Shown: positions 53,930 through 63,636, numbered from the stretch's first letter. The stretch is 64,000 nt of DNA from Massilia aurea (GCF_024753205.1 NZ_JANUGZ010000002.1:558001-622000), one strand, 5' to 3'. Notes: generated by a model from the letters alone, not told the origin. Made by a program: numbers and translations.

Positions 53930-54550
53930 CTAGGAAGTGATCAACCCATGTTCGTCGAGGACATCGTGCAGCAGTTCGAGCCGGATCACGGGGTTATCAA
54001 GCATCAGCATATTGTGCTTTTGCTGGTTGGGCAATGGCAATAGCTCGCACCAGCGATTGGCGACCCAGCCACAGTCGTCCAGCCGGAACGGCGGCTGCAC
54101 CGGCCAGCGATGCTGCGGGACTTCGTGCAGCGAATTGAGCACGCGGTCGAGCGCATCGGCGGCGCCCTGCAGCTCGGACGGAATGCGCACGATCTGGTCG
54201 TCTTCGGCCAGTTCGGCTTCGGCCACCCACAGGCCGTTGACACGCTGCTCGGCGGTGACGACATTGAAACGCGCCCCGCCCCGGCACAGCACCTGCAACA
54301 GACCCGGGGTTTCGGCGGTAGTTTCAGTAACCGAGGCGATGGTGCCGGCGGCCACGAAGCGCTCTTGCCCGGCGTCGGCTTTGCGCACCTCGTGCCCACT
54401 GGTGAGCAGGACGACGCCGAACGGCGTGCCGTCGACGATGCAGCGGCTGATCATGTCGAGGTAGCGTACCTCGAACACCTGCAGCGGCAGCACCCCGTCC
54501 GGAAACAGCACCGTACTGAGCGGGAACAGTGGCATGGAAATCGTCGACAT
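53930..54550 (-). CDS. LON substrate-binding-domain protein
   Basis: A 206-aa protein that is essentially the N-terminal substrate-binding domain of Lon protease without ATPase or protease parts. MPLFPLSTVLFPDGVLPLQV, FEVRYLDMI and VLLTSGHEV are typical, as is an NGLWVAEAE segment. Function in the cell is unknown; stand-alone LON domains are common in proteobacteria. It lies 23 bases upstream of the anti-sigma-like gene and may be cotranscribed with it. Confidence 0.85.
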   Translation of the reverse strand: MSTISMPLFPLSTVLFPDGVLPLQVFEVRYLDMISRCIVDGTPFGVVLLTSGHEVRKADAGQERFVAAGTIASVTETTAETPGLLQVLCRGGARFNVVTAEQRVNGLWVAEAELAEDDQIVRIPSELQGAADALDRVLNSLHEVPQHRWPVQPPFRLDDCGWVANRWCELLPLPNQQKHNMLMLDNPVIRLELLHDVLDEHGLITS

Positions 54551-54648
54551 GGGTTCATGATGACAGAATCGCCGCTAACGCGAGACACGATTGCCCTGGC
54601 CCAAGGCTGCTGCGGATTACCCTGCCTTGGAGCCCTCGCCGCAGCCCA

Positions 54649-55092
54649 TCAGTCTTGCGGCGAACGCAGCGGCAGATAGCGCACCCACTGGCGCAGGCTG
54701 CCCAGGCGCCAGACCAGGCGCGCCCAGCCGGGCCCGGGTGCGGTCACCACGCGTACGCGCACCACCTTGCCCAGCACCGGCGGGCAGACGTACTCGAACA
54801 CGCCTTCGTCACTGAATGGCAGGCGCACGTCGCGCCCGGGCGCGATCTTGAGCGGACCGAACACGATCGGCACCCGGTCGCTGTTGCGTAGAAGCAGCAC
54901 ATCCTGCATGCCCCGCGTCAGGCGGATTTCACCCGGGACGGCCATGCCACTCACCGTCACGCCGGGTGGAAACGCCAATAGTAACTGGTGACTGCCACCC
55001 TTGATCGGCGCCAGCATGCTCCACAGCACGGTCAAGCCAAGCGCTGCAGCCAGCACCGTCAATGGCAGATGGCGATACAAGAATTGCCTCAT
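54649..55092 (-). CDS. Membrane-anchored small protein of unknown function
   Basis: A 147-aa protein with one N-terminal signal anchor (about 8-26, LPLTVLAAALGLTVLWSML). The rest is beta-rich: VTVSGMAVPGEIRLTRGMQ, VLLLRNSDRVPIVFGPLKI and FSDEGVFEYVCPP. The order of strands and the single Cys near the end recall cupredoxin-like folds, but the copper ligand set is incomplete, so no metal role is claimed. The C-terminus is basic. Confidence 0.55.
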   Translation of the reverse strand: MRQFLYRHLPLTVLAAALGLTVLWSMLAPIKGGSHQLLLAFPPGVTVSGMAVPGEIRLTRGMQDVLLLRNSDRVPIVFGPLKIAPGRDVRLPFSDEGVFEYVCPPVLGKVVRVRVVTAPGPGWARLVWRLGSLRQWVRYLPLRSPQD

Positions 55093-55292
55093 ACCGCACC
55101 CTGATACTTACAAGAAAGAAGATTCCGGCTAGAATGTTTCATAAAATAAATTAACAAGCGATGAGCCCGGCTGGCGTGGTTCATTAACAAATTAGCAAAG
55201 TTGCGTGCGCCCCGTGAATGCGAGGGTGCGTATCCTGTGGTGACCCTACCGCTCCCATCTACTGCGCCACCACGGCTGCACTACACAAGGAC

Positions 55293-57590
55293 ATGCAGCA
55301 CACCCCCACCCGCCCTCCTGCCTCACCGCCGCCGCCCGCCGCCGGCCACGCGCCATTGTTGATGGCGCTGCTGGTGTTCGTGCTGACGCTGCTGGTGACC
55401 TGGGCGGCCTGGTCGAGCGCGCAGCGCAGTGCCGAGGCACAGCTGCGCGAAGCCTTCGATTATCGCACCCGCGCGATGACCTACAACATCAGCCGGCGCA
55501 TGCTCGTCTACGAGCAGGTGCTGCAAAGCGCGCGCGGCTTCCTGCGTGGCTCGGTCGATCTGCCGCGCGCCGTGTTCGGCGAGTATTACCAGAGCCTGGA
55601 CCTGGTGCAGAATTTTCCCGGCATCGGTGCGCTGGGCATCGCCACCCGGCTGGCGCCGGGTGACGTGGCGGCGCACGAGGCGCAGGTACGCGCCGACGGC
55701 TTTCCCGATTACCGTGTCCAACCGGCGCCGGGCAACCCGGCGTCGGGCGTGCTGCTCGCGGCGGTCTCTCACATCGAGCCGTTCAATGCGCGCAACCTGC
55801 GCGCGTTCGGCTTCGACATGGCCAGCGAACCGGCGCGCCGCGCGGCCCTGCTGGCAGCGCGCGACAGTGGCCAGGCGACCCTGAGCGGCAAGGTGGTGCT
55901 GGTGCAGGAAGACGATGGCAGCGCCGAATCCGGGGTGCTGATGTACCTGCCCGTGTATCGCACGGGCCGCCTGACCGACGACGTCGCGCAGCGCCGCGCC
56001 GCCCTGACCGGCTGGATCTACGCGCCGTTTCGCATGAATGACCTGATGCGCCGCGTGGGCGGCGTCAGCGCGCCCGACCTCGATGTCACGATCCACGATG
56101 GCGACACCAGCTCGCCGGCCACGCTGCTGTACCAGTCGGCCGGCGTCGCCACGCACACGGCGCCGCGCCTGTCCACAACCACCCGGATGATGATCGCGGG
56201 CCGCGTCTGGACCGTGCGGATGGGTTCCGGCGCCACGCTGGAAGCCACGCTTGACACCGCCCGCCCGCGCATGATCGCCATTGCCGGCATCGTGCTAGGC
56301 GCCCTGGCCAGCCTGATCGTCTGGCTGCTGGCCAGCTCGCGCCGGCGCGCGCTGGAACTGGCGCACGCGATGACGCTCGAACTGCGCGAGTCGCACGACC
56401 GCATCGCCGCCGACGGCCGCCGCACCCGCGTGATCCTGGAAACCGCCTACGACGGCTTCGTTGCGCTCGACCGTCAGGGGCGCGTGACCGACTGGAACGC
56501 GCAGGCGTCGCAGATCTTCGGCATGGAAGCCGAAGACGCCATCGGCCGTCGGGCCGAGGAATTGCTGCCTGCCGAAGGCCATGCGGCCTTCCGCAACGCG
56601 TTCGACGCGTTTGCCAAAAGCGGCGTGGGGCCGCTGCCGGGCCAGCCGGCCGAAACCGAGGTGCTGCACACGAGCGGCCGGCGCGTGCCGGTCGAACTGG
56701 CGGTGGCGCTGTTGCCGCCGTCGGACGGCGCCGGCGCCACCGTGTTCGTGCGCGACATCACGTCGCGCCGCGCGGCCGAAGAGCGCGAACTGCAGCGCCA
56801 GGCGCGCCTGGTCGAAGCGCGCATGGCGCTGCACCGCGCGCAAAAGCTCGAAGCGGTCGGCAAGCTGACCGGCGGCGTGGCGCACGACTTCAACAATATC
56901 CTGCACATCATCAGCGCCAACGTGCAGCTGATGCTGCGCGCCGATGGTCCGCCCACGCGCAAGCGCCTGCACAACGTGCTCGATGCGGTCGAACGCGGCT
57001 CGAAGCTGGCCGGCCAGCTGCTCGCGTTCGCGCGGCGCCAGCCGCTGCACCCAAGCGTGGTCAACGTGGCCGAGCTGCTCGACCGCAGCGACAGCCTGCT
57101 GCAGCGCGCCGCCAGCGACGCCGTCACCCTTGAGCGCAGCAGTGCGCCCGACCTGTGGCCGACGCTGGTCGACCCGAACCAGCTCGAGCACGTGCTGCTC
57201 AACCTGATCATCAATGCACGCGACGCAATGGACGGCGGGGGCCACATCGCGCTGCGCCTGGAGAACGTGACGATCAGTACCGCAGCCGACCAGCTCGACG
57301 CCGAGCTGGCGCCGGGTGACTACGTGATGATCACGGTGGCCGACACGGGCCACGGCATGCCGCCCGAGGTGATGGAGCACGCGTTCGAACCGTTCTTCAC
57401 GACCAAGCCGGAAGGCAAAGGCACGGGACTGGGACTCTCGATGGCGCACGGCTTCGTGCGCCAGAGCGGCGGGCAGATCCGGCTGGCCAGTAAGCCGGGC
57501 GCCGGCACCACCGTGACCATCTACCTGCCGCGCCATACAGCGCATGTGCTGCCGACGCAGGCTGCGCCGGACATGGGCGCGCTGCTGTGA
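55293..57590 (+). CDS. Membrane hybrid-free sensor histidine kinase: CHASE, PAS, HisKA, HATPase
   Basis: A 765-aa kinase. TM1 (about 21-40), a periplasmic CHASE domain (about 70-270, with FPGIGALGIATRL and an internal YLPVYR strand), TM2 (about 326-350), PAS (about 380-495, ETAYDGFVALDRQGRVTDWN), then HisKA with GGVAHDFNNILHII (His about 531) and HATPase with NLIINARDAMDGGG, VADTGHGMP and KGTGLGLSMAHGF. CHASE domains bind small ligands. The start is uncertain: 55293 has AAGGA close by, while 55218 is in frame. No receiver domain or partner regulator is adjacent. Confidence 0.85.
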   Translation: MQHTPTRPPASPPPPAAGHAPLLMALLVFVLTLLVTWAAWSSAQRSAEAQLREAFDYRTRAMTYNISRRMLVYEQVLQSARGFLRGSVDLPRAVFGEYYQSLDLVQNFPGIGALGIATRLAPGDVAAHEAQVRADGFPDYRVQPAPGNPASGVLLAAVSHIEPFNARNLRAFGFDMASEPARRAALLAARDSGQATLSGKVVLVQEDDGSAESGVLMYLPVYRTGRLTDDVAQRRAALTGWIYAPFRMNDLMRRVGGVSAPDLDVTIHDGDTSSPATLLYQSAGVATHTAPRLSTTTRMMIAGRVWTVRMGSGATLEATLDTARPRMIAIAGIVLGALASLIVWLLASSRRRALELAHAMTLELRESHDRIAADGRRTRVILETAYDGFVALDRQGRVTDWNAQASQIFGMEAEDAIGRRAEELLPAEGHAAFRNAFDAFAKSGVGPLPGQPAETEVLHTSGRRVPVELAVALLPPSDGAGATVFVRDITSRRAAEERELQRQARLVEARMALHRAQKLEAVGKLTGGVAHDFNNILHIISANVQLMLRADGPPTRKRLHNVLDAVERGSKLAGQLLAFARRQPLHPSVVNVAELLDRSDSLLQRAASDAVTLERSSAPDLWPTLVDPNQLEHVLLNLIINARDAMDGGGHIALRLENVTISTAADQLDAELAPGDYVMITVADTGHGMPPEVMEHAFEPFFTTKPEGKGTGLGLSMAHGFVRQSGGQIRLASKPGAGTTVTIYLPRHTAHVLPTQAAPDMGALL

Positions 57591-57606
57591 TGCCGGCCGG
57601 CGGCTG

Positions 57607-59499
57607 TCAGCCGACGCGGGTGCGGTAGCTGCCCGAGATCCGGTTGCGCCCGTGCGCCTTGGCATCGTACATCGCCAGGTCGGCGCAGTGCAGCAGCGCT
57701 TCGCCATCGTCGCCGCAATCGGGATACATGGCGTAACCAATGCTGCCGGAGATATGCAGTTCGCGCGGACCGTCGATGAACGGTTGCTCCAGGCAGGCCA
57801 GGATGGCGGCGGCCACGCGCTCGGTGTCCTGGGCCTGCGCGCAGCGCGGCAGCAGCACGGCGAATTCGTCGCCGCCCACCCGCGCCAGCGTGTCCGATTC
57901 ACGCAACACCCCGCGCACCCGCTCGGCCACCATGCACAGCAGACGATCGCCCACCGCGTGGCCGTAGGTGTCGTTGACCGGCTTGAACTTGTCGAGATCA
58001 AAATAGATCAGGCCCACCTTGTGGCCGTCGCGCGCCGCGACCCGGATCGCCTGGCGCATGCGGTCGTCGAGCAGCACACGGTTGGGCAGCTTGGTTAGCG
58101 GGTCTTCATGCGCCATGCGCCGCATGCGCTCTTCTTCCTGCTTGCGCGCGTCGATGTTCGAGAACGTGCCGACCATGCGCAGCGGTTCATTGCGCTCGCC
58201 CCGCTCGGTGACGGTGCCACGTGCCTCGATCCAGCGCCAGCTGCCATCGCGCATGCGGATCCGGTGCACCATCGCGTAGTCGGGTGTGATACCGTCGATA
58301 TGATCGCGCAAGGTCGTGCGCACGGCATCGATGTCGTCCGGGTGCACCAGCTCGGCCATGCCCTTGCTGCCGAACCAGGAGACGGTGGCGTGTTCGCTGT
58401 CGAGGATGCGCTGCGCACTGGGTGAGAGCAACGCCGTACCCCGCGTGACATCACAATCCCAGACGCCGTCGCCGGCAGCGTTCAGCGCCAGCTTCCAGCG
58501 CGCCTCGGCCGCCGCCAGCGCCCTGAGCGCGCGCCGGCGCCGGTCGGCAGCGCCGATCGCTGCCCACCCCAGCAGGCCCAGCACGAGCGAGACGACCACG
58601 CCCACATTGCGCATCATCGCGCTTTGCTGGTTGAAGCGCGCTTCGGCGTCGTGCACGGCCTGGCCGACCGTGACCACGAGGCCATAGTCCGGCATCTTGT
58701 ACCAGGCAAAGATACGGTCGATACCATCGAGTATGCTGACCTTGCGGAACATACCGCTGTTGCCTTTGGCGCGAATATGCGGTGCCTGCGCCATATTGAT
58801 GCCCATGTAGTGTTCGCCGTCAGGGCGCGAGCTGCGCGCGATGATGGTGCCGTCCAGGCGCATCAGGCTCACAGCGGCATCCGGACCCAGATCGATACTG
58901 TCGTAAAAACGCAGGAAATACGATGGCGGAACTGCGGCAGCAATCACGCCCGTCAGGCGCCCGCCCGCATCGCGGATCGGGCGCGTAAACTGGATCGACC
59001 ACTGGCCGCTGACGCGATGCTTCTCGGGACGGCCGATATACAACCGGTCGCCGGCCTGCGTGCGGTGAATGGCGAACTCGGGCAACTCTCCCAGCGCCAG
59101 CCCCGGCGGCCCCGCACCATCATTCGTGTACAGCAGACGGCCAGCGGCATCGGTGACGGTGAAATGGATGGGTATGCGCAGATGTCGCGCGTGCTCGGCC
59201 ACGCCCTGGGCGAAATCAGCCGGGTCGCGCTGCCACGTGCCGCGCAGCTGGACCAGCGACAAATCGATCAGCCCGACGGTGGCCTTGACCTCTTCCGAAA
59301 ACGCGCGCGACAGGTTCTGGACATTGCTCTTGCCGCCGGTTTCGGCCAGCTCGGCAAAGCGCGCCTGTTCGACCGCGACCAGGCCCCAGACGACCAGCAG
59401 CATCAGCGCCAGGTACAGCAGCAGGTGACGTAGTACGCGGCGCTTGACGTAGCCGCCGAGCATGGCAACCAAACGATTGGACGAAGTGGGGTAAGGCAT
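57607..59499 (-). CDS. Diguanylate cyclase with periplasmic sensor, PAS and GGDEF domains
   Basis: A 630-aa membrane protein. TM1 (about 24-42), a periplasmic dCACHE-like sensor (about 43-290), TM2 (about 297-315), PAS/PAC (about 335-455), and GGDEF (about 470-620). The active site GGDEF is intact (ARVGGDEFAVLL), and RESD five residues before it is a canonical inhibitory I-site. It makes cyclic di-GMP, which often controls exopolysaccharide and motility. It converges on the CHASE kinase with 16 bases between stops. The start at 59499 (MPYPTSSN) is preferred over 59586. Confidence 0.88.
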   Translation of the reverse strand: MPYPTSSNRLVAMLGGYVKRRVLRHLLLYLALMLLVVWGLVAVEQARFAELAETGGKSNVQNLSRAFSEEVKATVGLIDLSLVQLRGTWQRDPADFAQGVAEHARHLRIPIHFTVTDAAGRLLYTNDGAGPPGLALGELPEFAIHRTQAGDRLYIGRPEKHRVSGQWSIQFTRPIRDAGGRLTGVIAAAVPPSYFLRFYDSIDLGPDAAVSLMRLDGTIIARSSRPDGEHYMGINMAQAPHIRAKGNSGMFRKVSILDGIDRIFAWYKMPDYGLVVTVGQAVHDAEARFNQQSAMMRNVGVVVSLVLGLLGWAAIGAADRRRRALRALAAAEARWKLALNAAGDGVWDCDVTRGTALLSPSAQRILDSEHATVSWFGSKGMAELVHPDDIDAVRTTLRDHIDGITPDYAMVHRIRMRDGSWRWIEARGTVTERGERNEPLRMVGTFSNIDARKQEEERMRRMAHEDPLTKLPNRVLLDDRMRQAIRVAARDGHKVGLIYFDLDKFKPVNDTYGHAVGDRLLCMVAERVRGVLRESDTLARVGGDEFAVLLPRCAQAQDTERVAAAILACLEQPFIDGPRELHISGSIGYAMYPDCGDDGEALLHCADLAMYDAKAHGRNRISGSYRTRVG

Positions 59500-59765
59500 G
59501 GAAGGTGGCCGGATCGAGCCAGGCAACAGGCGGACAGCAACTGGAATGGATAGCCGGGCGTCACAACAATTCCGGATGCAGCCCAATGAACGCGCCCGTC
59601 GTTGGACTCACCATTATACTGATATGTATGTATAAAGTTGCCTTTAAGAATTTAAAGTTGCGTAATAATATCCGGTTCAACCACGTTTCATGGATGCGGG
59701 TTGCAAACAATGCATGCTGAATAGTCATTTCGACAAGTTTGATCCGACGGTGCTAGAGTAACGCC

Positions 59766-60182
59766 ATGAAAGTTTTCTATAACGTCCTCGGCGTGCTGGC
59801 TGTACTGCTGGGCATCCTTGGCATCTTCCTGCCACTGCTGCCGACGACGCCCTTCCTGCTGCTGGCCTCGGCCTGCTTCGCGCGTGGCTCGGTGCGCCTG
59901 CACCGCTGGCTGATCGGGCACCGGGTGTTCGGCAAGTACATCGCCAATTTCGAGGCCGGCCACGGCATTCCGCTCAAGGGCAAGATCGTGGCGACGGTGA
60001 TGCTGTGGGGCTCGATGGCATGGTCGTCGCGGCACTTCGACAGCATCGCGATCCTGATCATGATGGGCGTGATCGGCGCCTGCGTGAGCACGTATATGTG
60101 GTGGTATCTGCCGACCCTGAAGCTGCCGCCCGCCTCTGCCACACCCGCCGAACCCATCGTTTCCCGCACCGAGCTGCCGTAA
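59766..60182 (+). CDS. DUF454 (YbaN) family membrane protein
   Basis: A 138-aa protein with a hydrophobic N-terminus, VLGVLAVLLGILGIFLPLLPT, followed by the family motif TPFLLLASACFARGS and LHRWLIGHRVFGKYI. Two more transmembrane helices follow. YbaN/DUF454 function is unknown. The stop is 61 bases before the Rrf2 gene. Confidence 0.85.
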   Translation: MKVFYNVLGVLAVLLGILGIFLPLLPTTPFLLLASACFARGSVRLHRWLIGHRVFGKYIANFEAGHGIPLKGKIVATVMLWGSMAWSSRHFDSIAILIMMGVIGACVSTYMWWYLPTLKLPPASATPAEPIVSRTELP

Positions 60183-60225
60183 ATCGCTGTTTTTTTCAGC
60201 ACCTCGTGATCTGCTGCACGTTTTT

Positions 60226-60242
60226 GTACTATCATTAGTTAC
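60226..60242. promoter_or_regulatory. Imperfect palindrome next to the Rrf2 start, candidate autoregulatory site
   Basis: GTACTA and TAGTTAC flank TCAT (60226-60242) and end just before the ATG at 60243. TACTAT could also be a -10 box. There is no ribosome site before the ATG, which raises the possibility of leaderless translation. Evidence is by eye only. Confidence 0.3.
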
Positions 60243-60701
60243 ATGAAACGCGACAGCAAACTCTCTTCTGTCCTCCACGTGCTGCTGCACCTGGCCCACA
60301 GCGACCGCCCGATGACGTCGGAGCAGATGGCCGGCATGCTCGGCACCAATCCAGTATTGGTGCGGCGCGTGCTGGCTGGCCTGCGCGAACGCGGCTACAT
60401 CAGCTCCGAGCGCGGCCATGGCGGCGGCTGGACCGTGACGTGCGACCTGGCCAAGGTCACGCTGCGCGATGTCTACGATGCGGTCGGCGCGCCCACCGTG
60501 TTCGCGATGGGCAACCGCAACGAGCACAGCGAGTGCCTGGTCGAGCGCGTTGTGAATGCGTCGCTCGAAAGCGCGTTTGCCGACGCCGAGGCATTGCTGG
60601 TCGAACGCCTCGGCCAGGTGAGCCTGGCCGACCTGTCGCGCGACTTCAACGGACGTTACGACAATCACCTTCATACGAGGCCAAAGCATGAGCACGACTG
60701 A
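60243..60701 (+). CDS. Rrf2 family transcriptional regulator
   Basis: A 152-aa Rrf2-type winged-helix regulator. LSSVLHVLLHLAHSDRPMTS, NPVLVRRVLAGLRERGYISS and RGHGGGWTVTCDLAKVTL are the DNA-binding and wing regions. The three clustered Cys that hold an Fe-S cluster in IscR are missing, so it senses by another route, like YwnA-type members. It overlaps the oxidoreductase start by 14 bases, making that gene its likely target. Confidence 0.88.
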   Translation: MKRDSKLSSVLHVLLHLAHSDRPMTSEQMAGMLGTNPVLVRRVLAGLRERGYISSERGHGGGWTVTCDLAKVTLRDVYDAVGAPTVFAMGNRNEHSECLVERVVNASLESAFADAEALLVERLGQVSLADLSRDFNGRYDNHLHTRPKHEHD

Positions 60702-61671
60702 ACCGACACCGGCATCACCATTACCCTACGACGCCATCATCATCGGCGGCAGCTACGCCGGCCTGTCGGCTGCGCTGCAACTGGCGCGCGCACGGCGGCG
60801 CATCCTGGTGGTCGACGCGGGCCAGCGCCGCAACCGCTACGCCGCCAATTCGCACGGATTTCTGACGCGCGACGGCCAGCCGGCCGCCGACATCGCCGCC
60901 GAGGGCCGCGCCAACGTCGCCGCCTATCCCAACGTGGACTGGCACGACGGCACAGCAACCTCGGCCCGCCAGGATGGCGATGGGTTCGTCGTCGAACTCG
61001 ATGGCGCCGACACCGTGCGCGCTGCGCGCCTCGTGCTGGCCACCGGCGTGCGCGACGACCTGCCACCCATCGACGGCCTGGCCGAGCGCTGGGGCAAGAG
61101 CGTGTTCCACTGCCCGTACTGCCACGGCTACGAACTGAACGAAGGCCGCATCGGCGTGCTGGCCAGCGGCCCGCTCTCGGTGCACCAGGCGCAGATGCTG
61201 CCGCACTGGGGCCAGGTGACGTTGTTCACCAACGGCGTGTGCCCGCTCGACGACGCGCAACGGGCCGACCTGCAGGCCCGCGGCGTAGAGATCGATGAGA
61301 CGCCCGTGCGCCGCCTGGTGAATGTCGCCACGGTCGTGCTGGAAGACGGGCGCCAGGAAATCATGACGGGCCTCTTCACCTACGGGCGCCTGCACATGGC
61401 CAGCCCGATCGCGGAGCAACTCGGTTGCGCATTCGAACAGGGGCCGCTGGGGCCATTCATTCGCACGGACGACAGCCGGCAGACCACGGTGCCCGCCGTG
61501 TTCGCCGCTGGCGACGCCATGCGCGCCGCCAGCACGGTGGCGCTCTCGGTGGCCGATGGCGCCATGGCGGGCGTCGGCGCGCATCGCTCGCTGCTGTTTG
61601 GCGTGACGCCGTTTGCGGCGCCGATGATCCCTGCCGCGGCATCGTCGGCGCCCGTGGGCGCACGCGAATGA
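60688..61671 (+). CDS. Thioredoxin reductase-like NAD(P)/FAD oxidoreductase
   Basis: A 327-aa flavoprotein. The FAD loop IIIGGSYAGLSAALQLARA, ATGVRDDLPPIDGL and the redox pair in HCPYCHGYEL (Cys about 139 and 142) are present. The NADP loop is degenerate compared with TrxB, and a C-terminal AGDAMR segment binds FAD. It may reduce a dedicated thiol substrate rather than thioredoxin. Cotranscribed with the Rrf2 regulator. Confidence 0.85.
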   Translation: MSTTEPTPASPLPYDAIIIGGSYAGLSAALQLARARRRILVVDAGQRRNRYAANSHGFLTRDGQPAADIAAEGRANVAAYPNVDWHDGTATSARQDGDGFVVELDGADTVRAARLVLATGVRDDLPPIDGLAERWGKSVFHCPYCHGYELNEGRIGVLASGPLSVHQAQMLPHWGQVTLFTNGVCPLDDAQRADLQARGVEIDETPVRRLVNVATVVLEDGRQEIMTGLFTYGRLHMASPIAEQLGCAFEQGPLGPFIRTDDSRQTTVPAVFAAGDAMRAASTVALSVADGAMAGVGAHRSLLFGVTPFAAPMIPAAASSAPVGARE

Positions 61672-61732
61672 GCTTCTGACCGTTGGCGTTGGCGTGACGG
61701 ATAATGGCCACGTCACTTCACGGGAACCGCAT

Positions 61733-62770
61733 ATGGAAATCATTGTTCTGGGGACGTCGGCCGGCACGCCGACCCGGCAACGCAATATGTCCGGCCTGGC
61801 GCTGCGCCTGCGCGGCGCAAAACAATGGGTGCTGGTCGATTGCGCCGAAGGCACGCAGCACCGCATCCTGCGCACGCCCCTGTCCGTCATGAGCCTGCGC
61901 GCCGTGTTCATCACCCACCTGCACGGCGACCATTGCTACGGCCTGCCGGGGCTGCTCGCCAGCGCCGCCATGGCGGGCCGCAGCGACGCCTTGACGGTCG
62001 TCGGCCCGCCGCCGCTGCGCGGCATGATCGAGGCCATCATGGTGGCGAGCCAGCTGAGTCTACCCTTCCCGCTCGTCTGGCTGACGCCAAGCGATCTGGC
62101 TGGCGACTTGGCTGGCGACCCGGCCGGCGCACCGCTCATGCCCGAACTGGCGGTGGATGCAACGGCGTTGTCACACGGTCTTCCGTGCTGGGCCTATGGA
62201 TTCACGGAGGCGGCCATGGCGCGTCACCTGGACACGGAGAAATTGCGGGCGGATGCCGTGCCCGCGTCGCCGTTGTGGGGCGATCTGCAAAAAGGGCGCG
62301 ACGTGACGCTGGCCGACGGGCGCGTCATCAAGGCGACGGACTACCTGCTGCCGCCACGCCGCGCGCGACGTATCGTCGTCGCCGGCGACAACGATCGGCC
62401 AGAGCTGCTGGCCACCGCAGCGCATGGCGCGGACGTGCTGGTGCACGAGGCGACCTATACCGAAGACGTGCTGCAAAAGATCGGGCCAGGGCCGCAACAC
62501 ACTTCAGCAATGCGGGTAGCGCGCTTTGCTGAAGAAGCAGGCGTGCGCAACCTGGTGCTGACGCATTTCAGTCCGCGCTACCAGGACCGTGGCGCGCTGC
62601 CGATGGCGCTGCTGGAGGATGAGGCGCGCGCGCAGTACAACGGCAATCTGATCCTGGCGCGCGACCTGGATCATTATGTGCTGGACCGCAGCGGCGCCCT
62701 GGCGCGCATGGAGCAAACGCCCGCCAGCGCCAGGGCGGTGCCGTCAACGTCCGACAGACAACCGCGTTGA
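61733..62770 (+). CDS. rnz: Ribonuclease Z / ElaC-like MBL-fold nuclease
   Basis: A 345-aa metallo-beta-lactamase-fold protein, probably tRNA 3'-end processing RNase Z. MEIIVLGTSAGTPTRQRN, VDCAEGTQHRI, HLHGDHCYGLPGL (zinc site) and THFSPRYQD are present. A PGPQHTSAMRVARFAEEAG segment follows the ElaC pattern. A short direct repeat (LAGDLAGDPAG, about residues 123-133) sits in a loop and is not seen in E. coli ElaC. I started at 61733 because MEIIVLG is the natural N-terminus. Confidence 0.85.
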   Translation: MEIIVLGTSAGTPTRQRNMSGLALRLRGAKQWVLVDCAEGTQHRILRTPLSVMSLRAVFITHLHGDHCYGLPGLLASAAMAGRSDALTVVGPPPLRGMIEAIMVASQLSLPFPLVWLTPSDLAGDLAGDPAGAPLMPELAVDATALSHGLPCWAYGFTEAAMARHLDTEKLRADAVPASPLWGDLQKGRDVTLADGRVIKATDYLLPPRRARRIVVAGDNDRPELLATAAHGADVLVHEATYTEDVLQKIGPGPQHTSAMRVARFAEEAGVRNLVLTHFSPRYQDRGALPMALLEDEARAQYNGNLILARDLDHYVLDRSGALARMEQTPASARAVPSTSDRQPR

Positions 62771-62782
62771 ACTGACACCGTA

Positions 62783-63436
62783 TTACGCTGTTTCGCCAAA
62801 TTCGGTTCTGGCGGCCTGCACCCGTTTCATGGCGGTATCCGGATCGATGCCCGCCATGATCAGGTTGACGATTTCCTGCTTGTCCTCCTGCCCGATCCAC
62901 GCGCACTCCTTGCGGTGCGAGCAGAAATAGGCGTACCACGACACGTCGGCGGGCCGCTCCTTGCGCGGCTTCAGGCGTGCCGACACGGCGGCGCGTGCGG
63001 TCGCAGCATAGTTGGCAAGCTGCGCGTCGATGGCAGACCAGTCGAACGCGGCGACGGCGCGCAGGTCAGCATCCCAGTCGCCCCCATACTGCGCCGGCGG
63101 CCGCATGGTTGTCGGCCCGACGGCAAGGGCTGCGAGGTTGGGCAAACCATGGGCCGCGCAGAATGCTTCGACGAACCGGAGTTTGGCACCGATACCAACC
63201 TGCACTGCGCGGTCGAGGATCAGGTCTTTGGGATACAGAAGACGGGCCAGCCTGAGCAAGTCCTTATAGACGATGGGCACGCCCTGGGCAGCGCCCGCGT
63301 GGTGCCGCAGAGCGTCGACCAGGCGCACGCCGACGTCGATATCATTGTGCGTACGCTGTGTATCTGCGGCGGTATGGATGACCATGCGAATCTTGTCAGA
63401 GGAATCTGGCCGTGGGCCCAATCCGTCATTATGCAT
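62783..63436 (-). CDS. Unrecognised 217-aa protein
   Basis: No family could be named. The middle section (YKDLLRLARLLYP, GIGAKLRFVEAFCAAHGLPN, LAALAVGPTT) faintly recalls a winged-helix domain in which the text NLPPLTALVVN-KTG is conserved in some hypothetical bacterial proteins; this is only a resemblance. The C-terminal half has RPADVSWYAYFCSHRKECAW and VQAARTEFGETA. Soluble, no signal peptide. The start could be later, at the ATG of MVIHTAAD. It converges with rnz, 12 bases between stops. Confidence 0.55.
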   Translation of the reverse strand: MHNDGLGPRPDSSDKIRMVIHTAADTQRTHNDIDVGVRLVDALRHHAGAAQGVPIVYKDLLRLARLLYPKDLILDRAVQVGIGAKLRFVEAFCAAHGLPNLAALAVGPTTMRPPAQYGGDWDADLRAVAAFDWSAIDAQLANYAATARAAVSARLKPRKERPADVSWYAYFCSHRKECAWIGQEDKQEIVNLIMAGIDPDTAMKRVQAARTEFGETA

Positions 63437-63636
63437 GGCTTTGCATGCCCGATGAATAGCGCTCGACCAGATTCCCGGTGGCGCGGCCTGCGCCTTCCTG
63501 CAAGCAACTATGCCATATGAATGTTTCGCAGAACGCTGTACTCCGGTGATTTCGCCCTACAATGGGGCGGATAACGTTCTGACAAACAGTACTCACACCG
63601 ATGGAGGCTGCAGGCGTCTTGCCTGGGAGGCTGACC

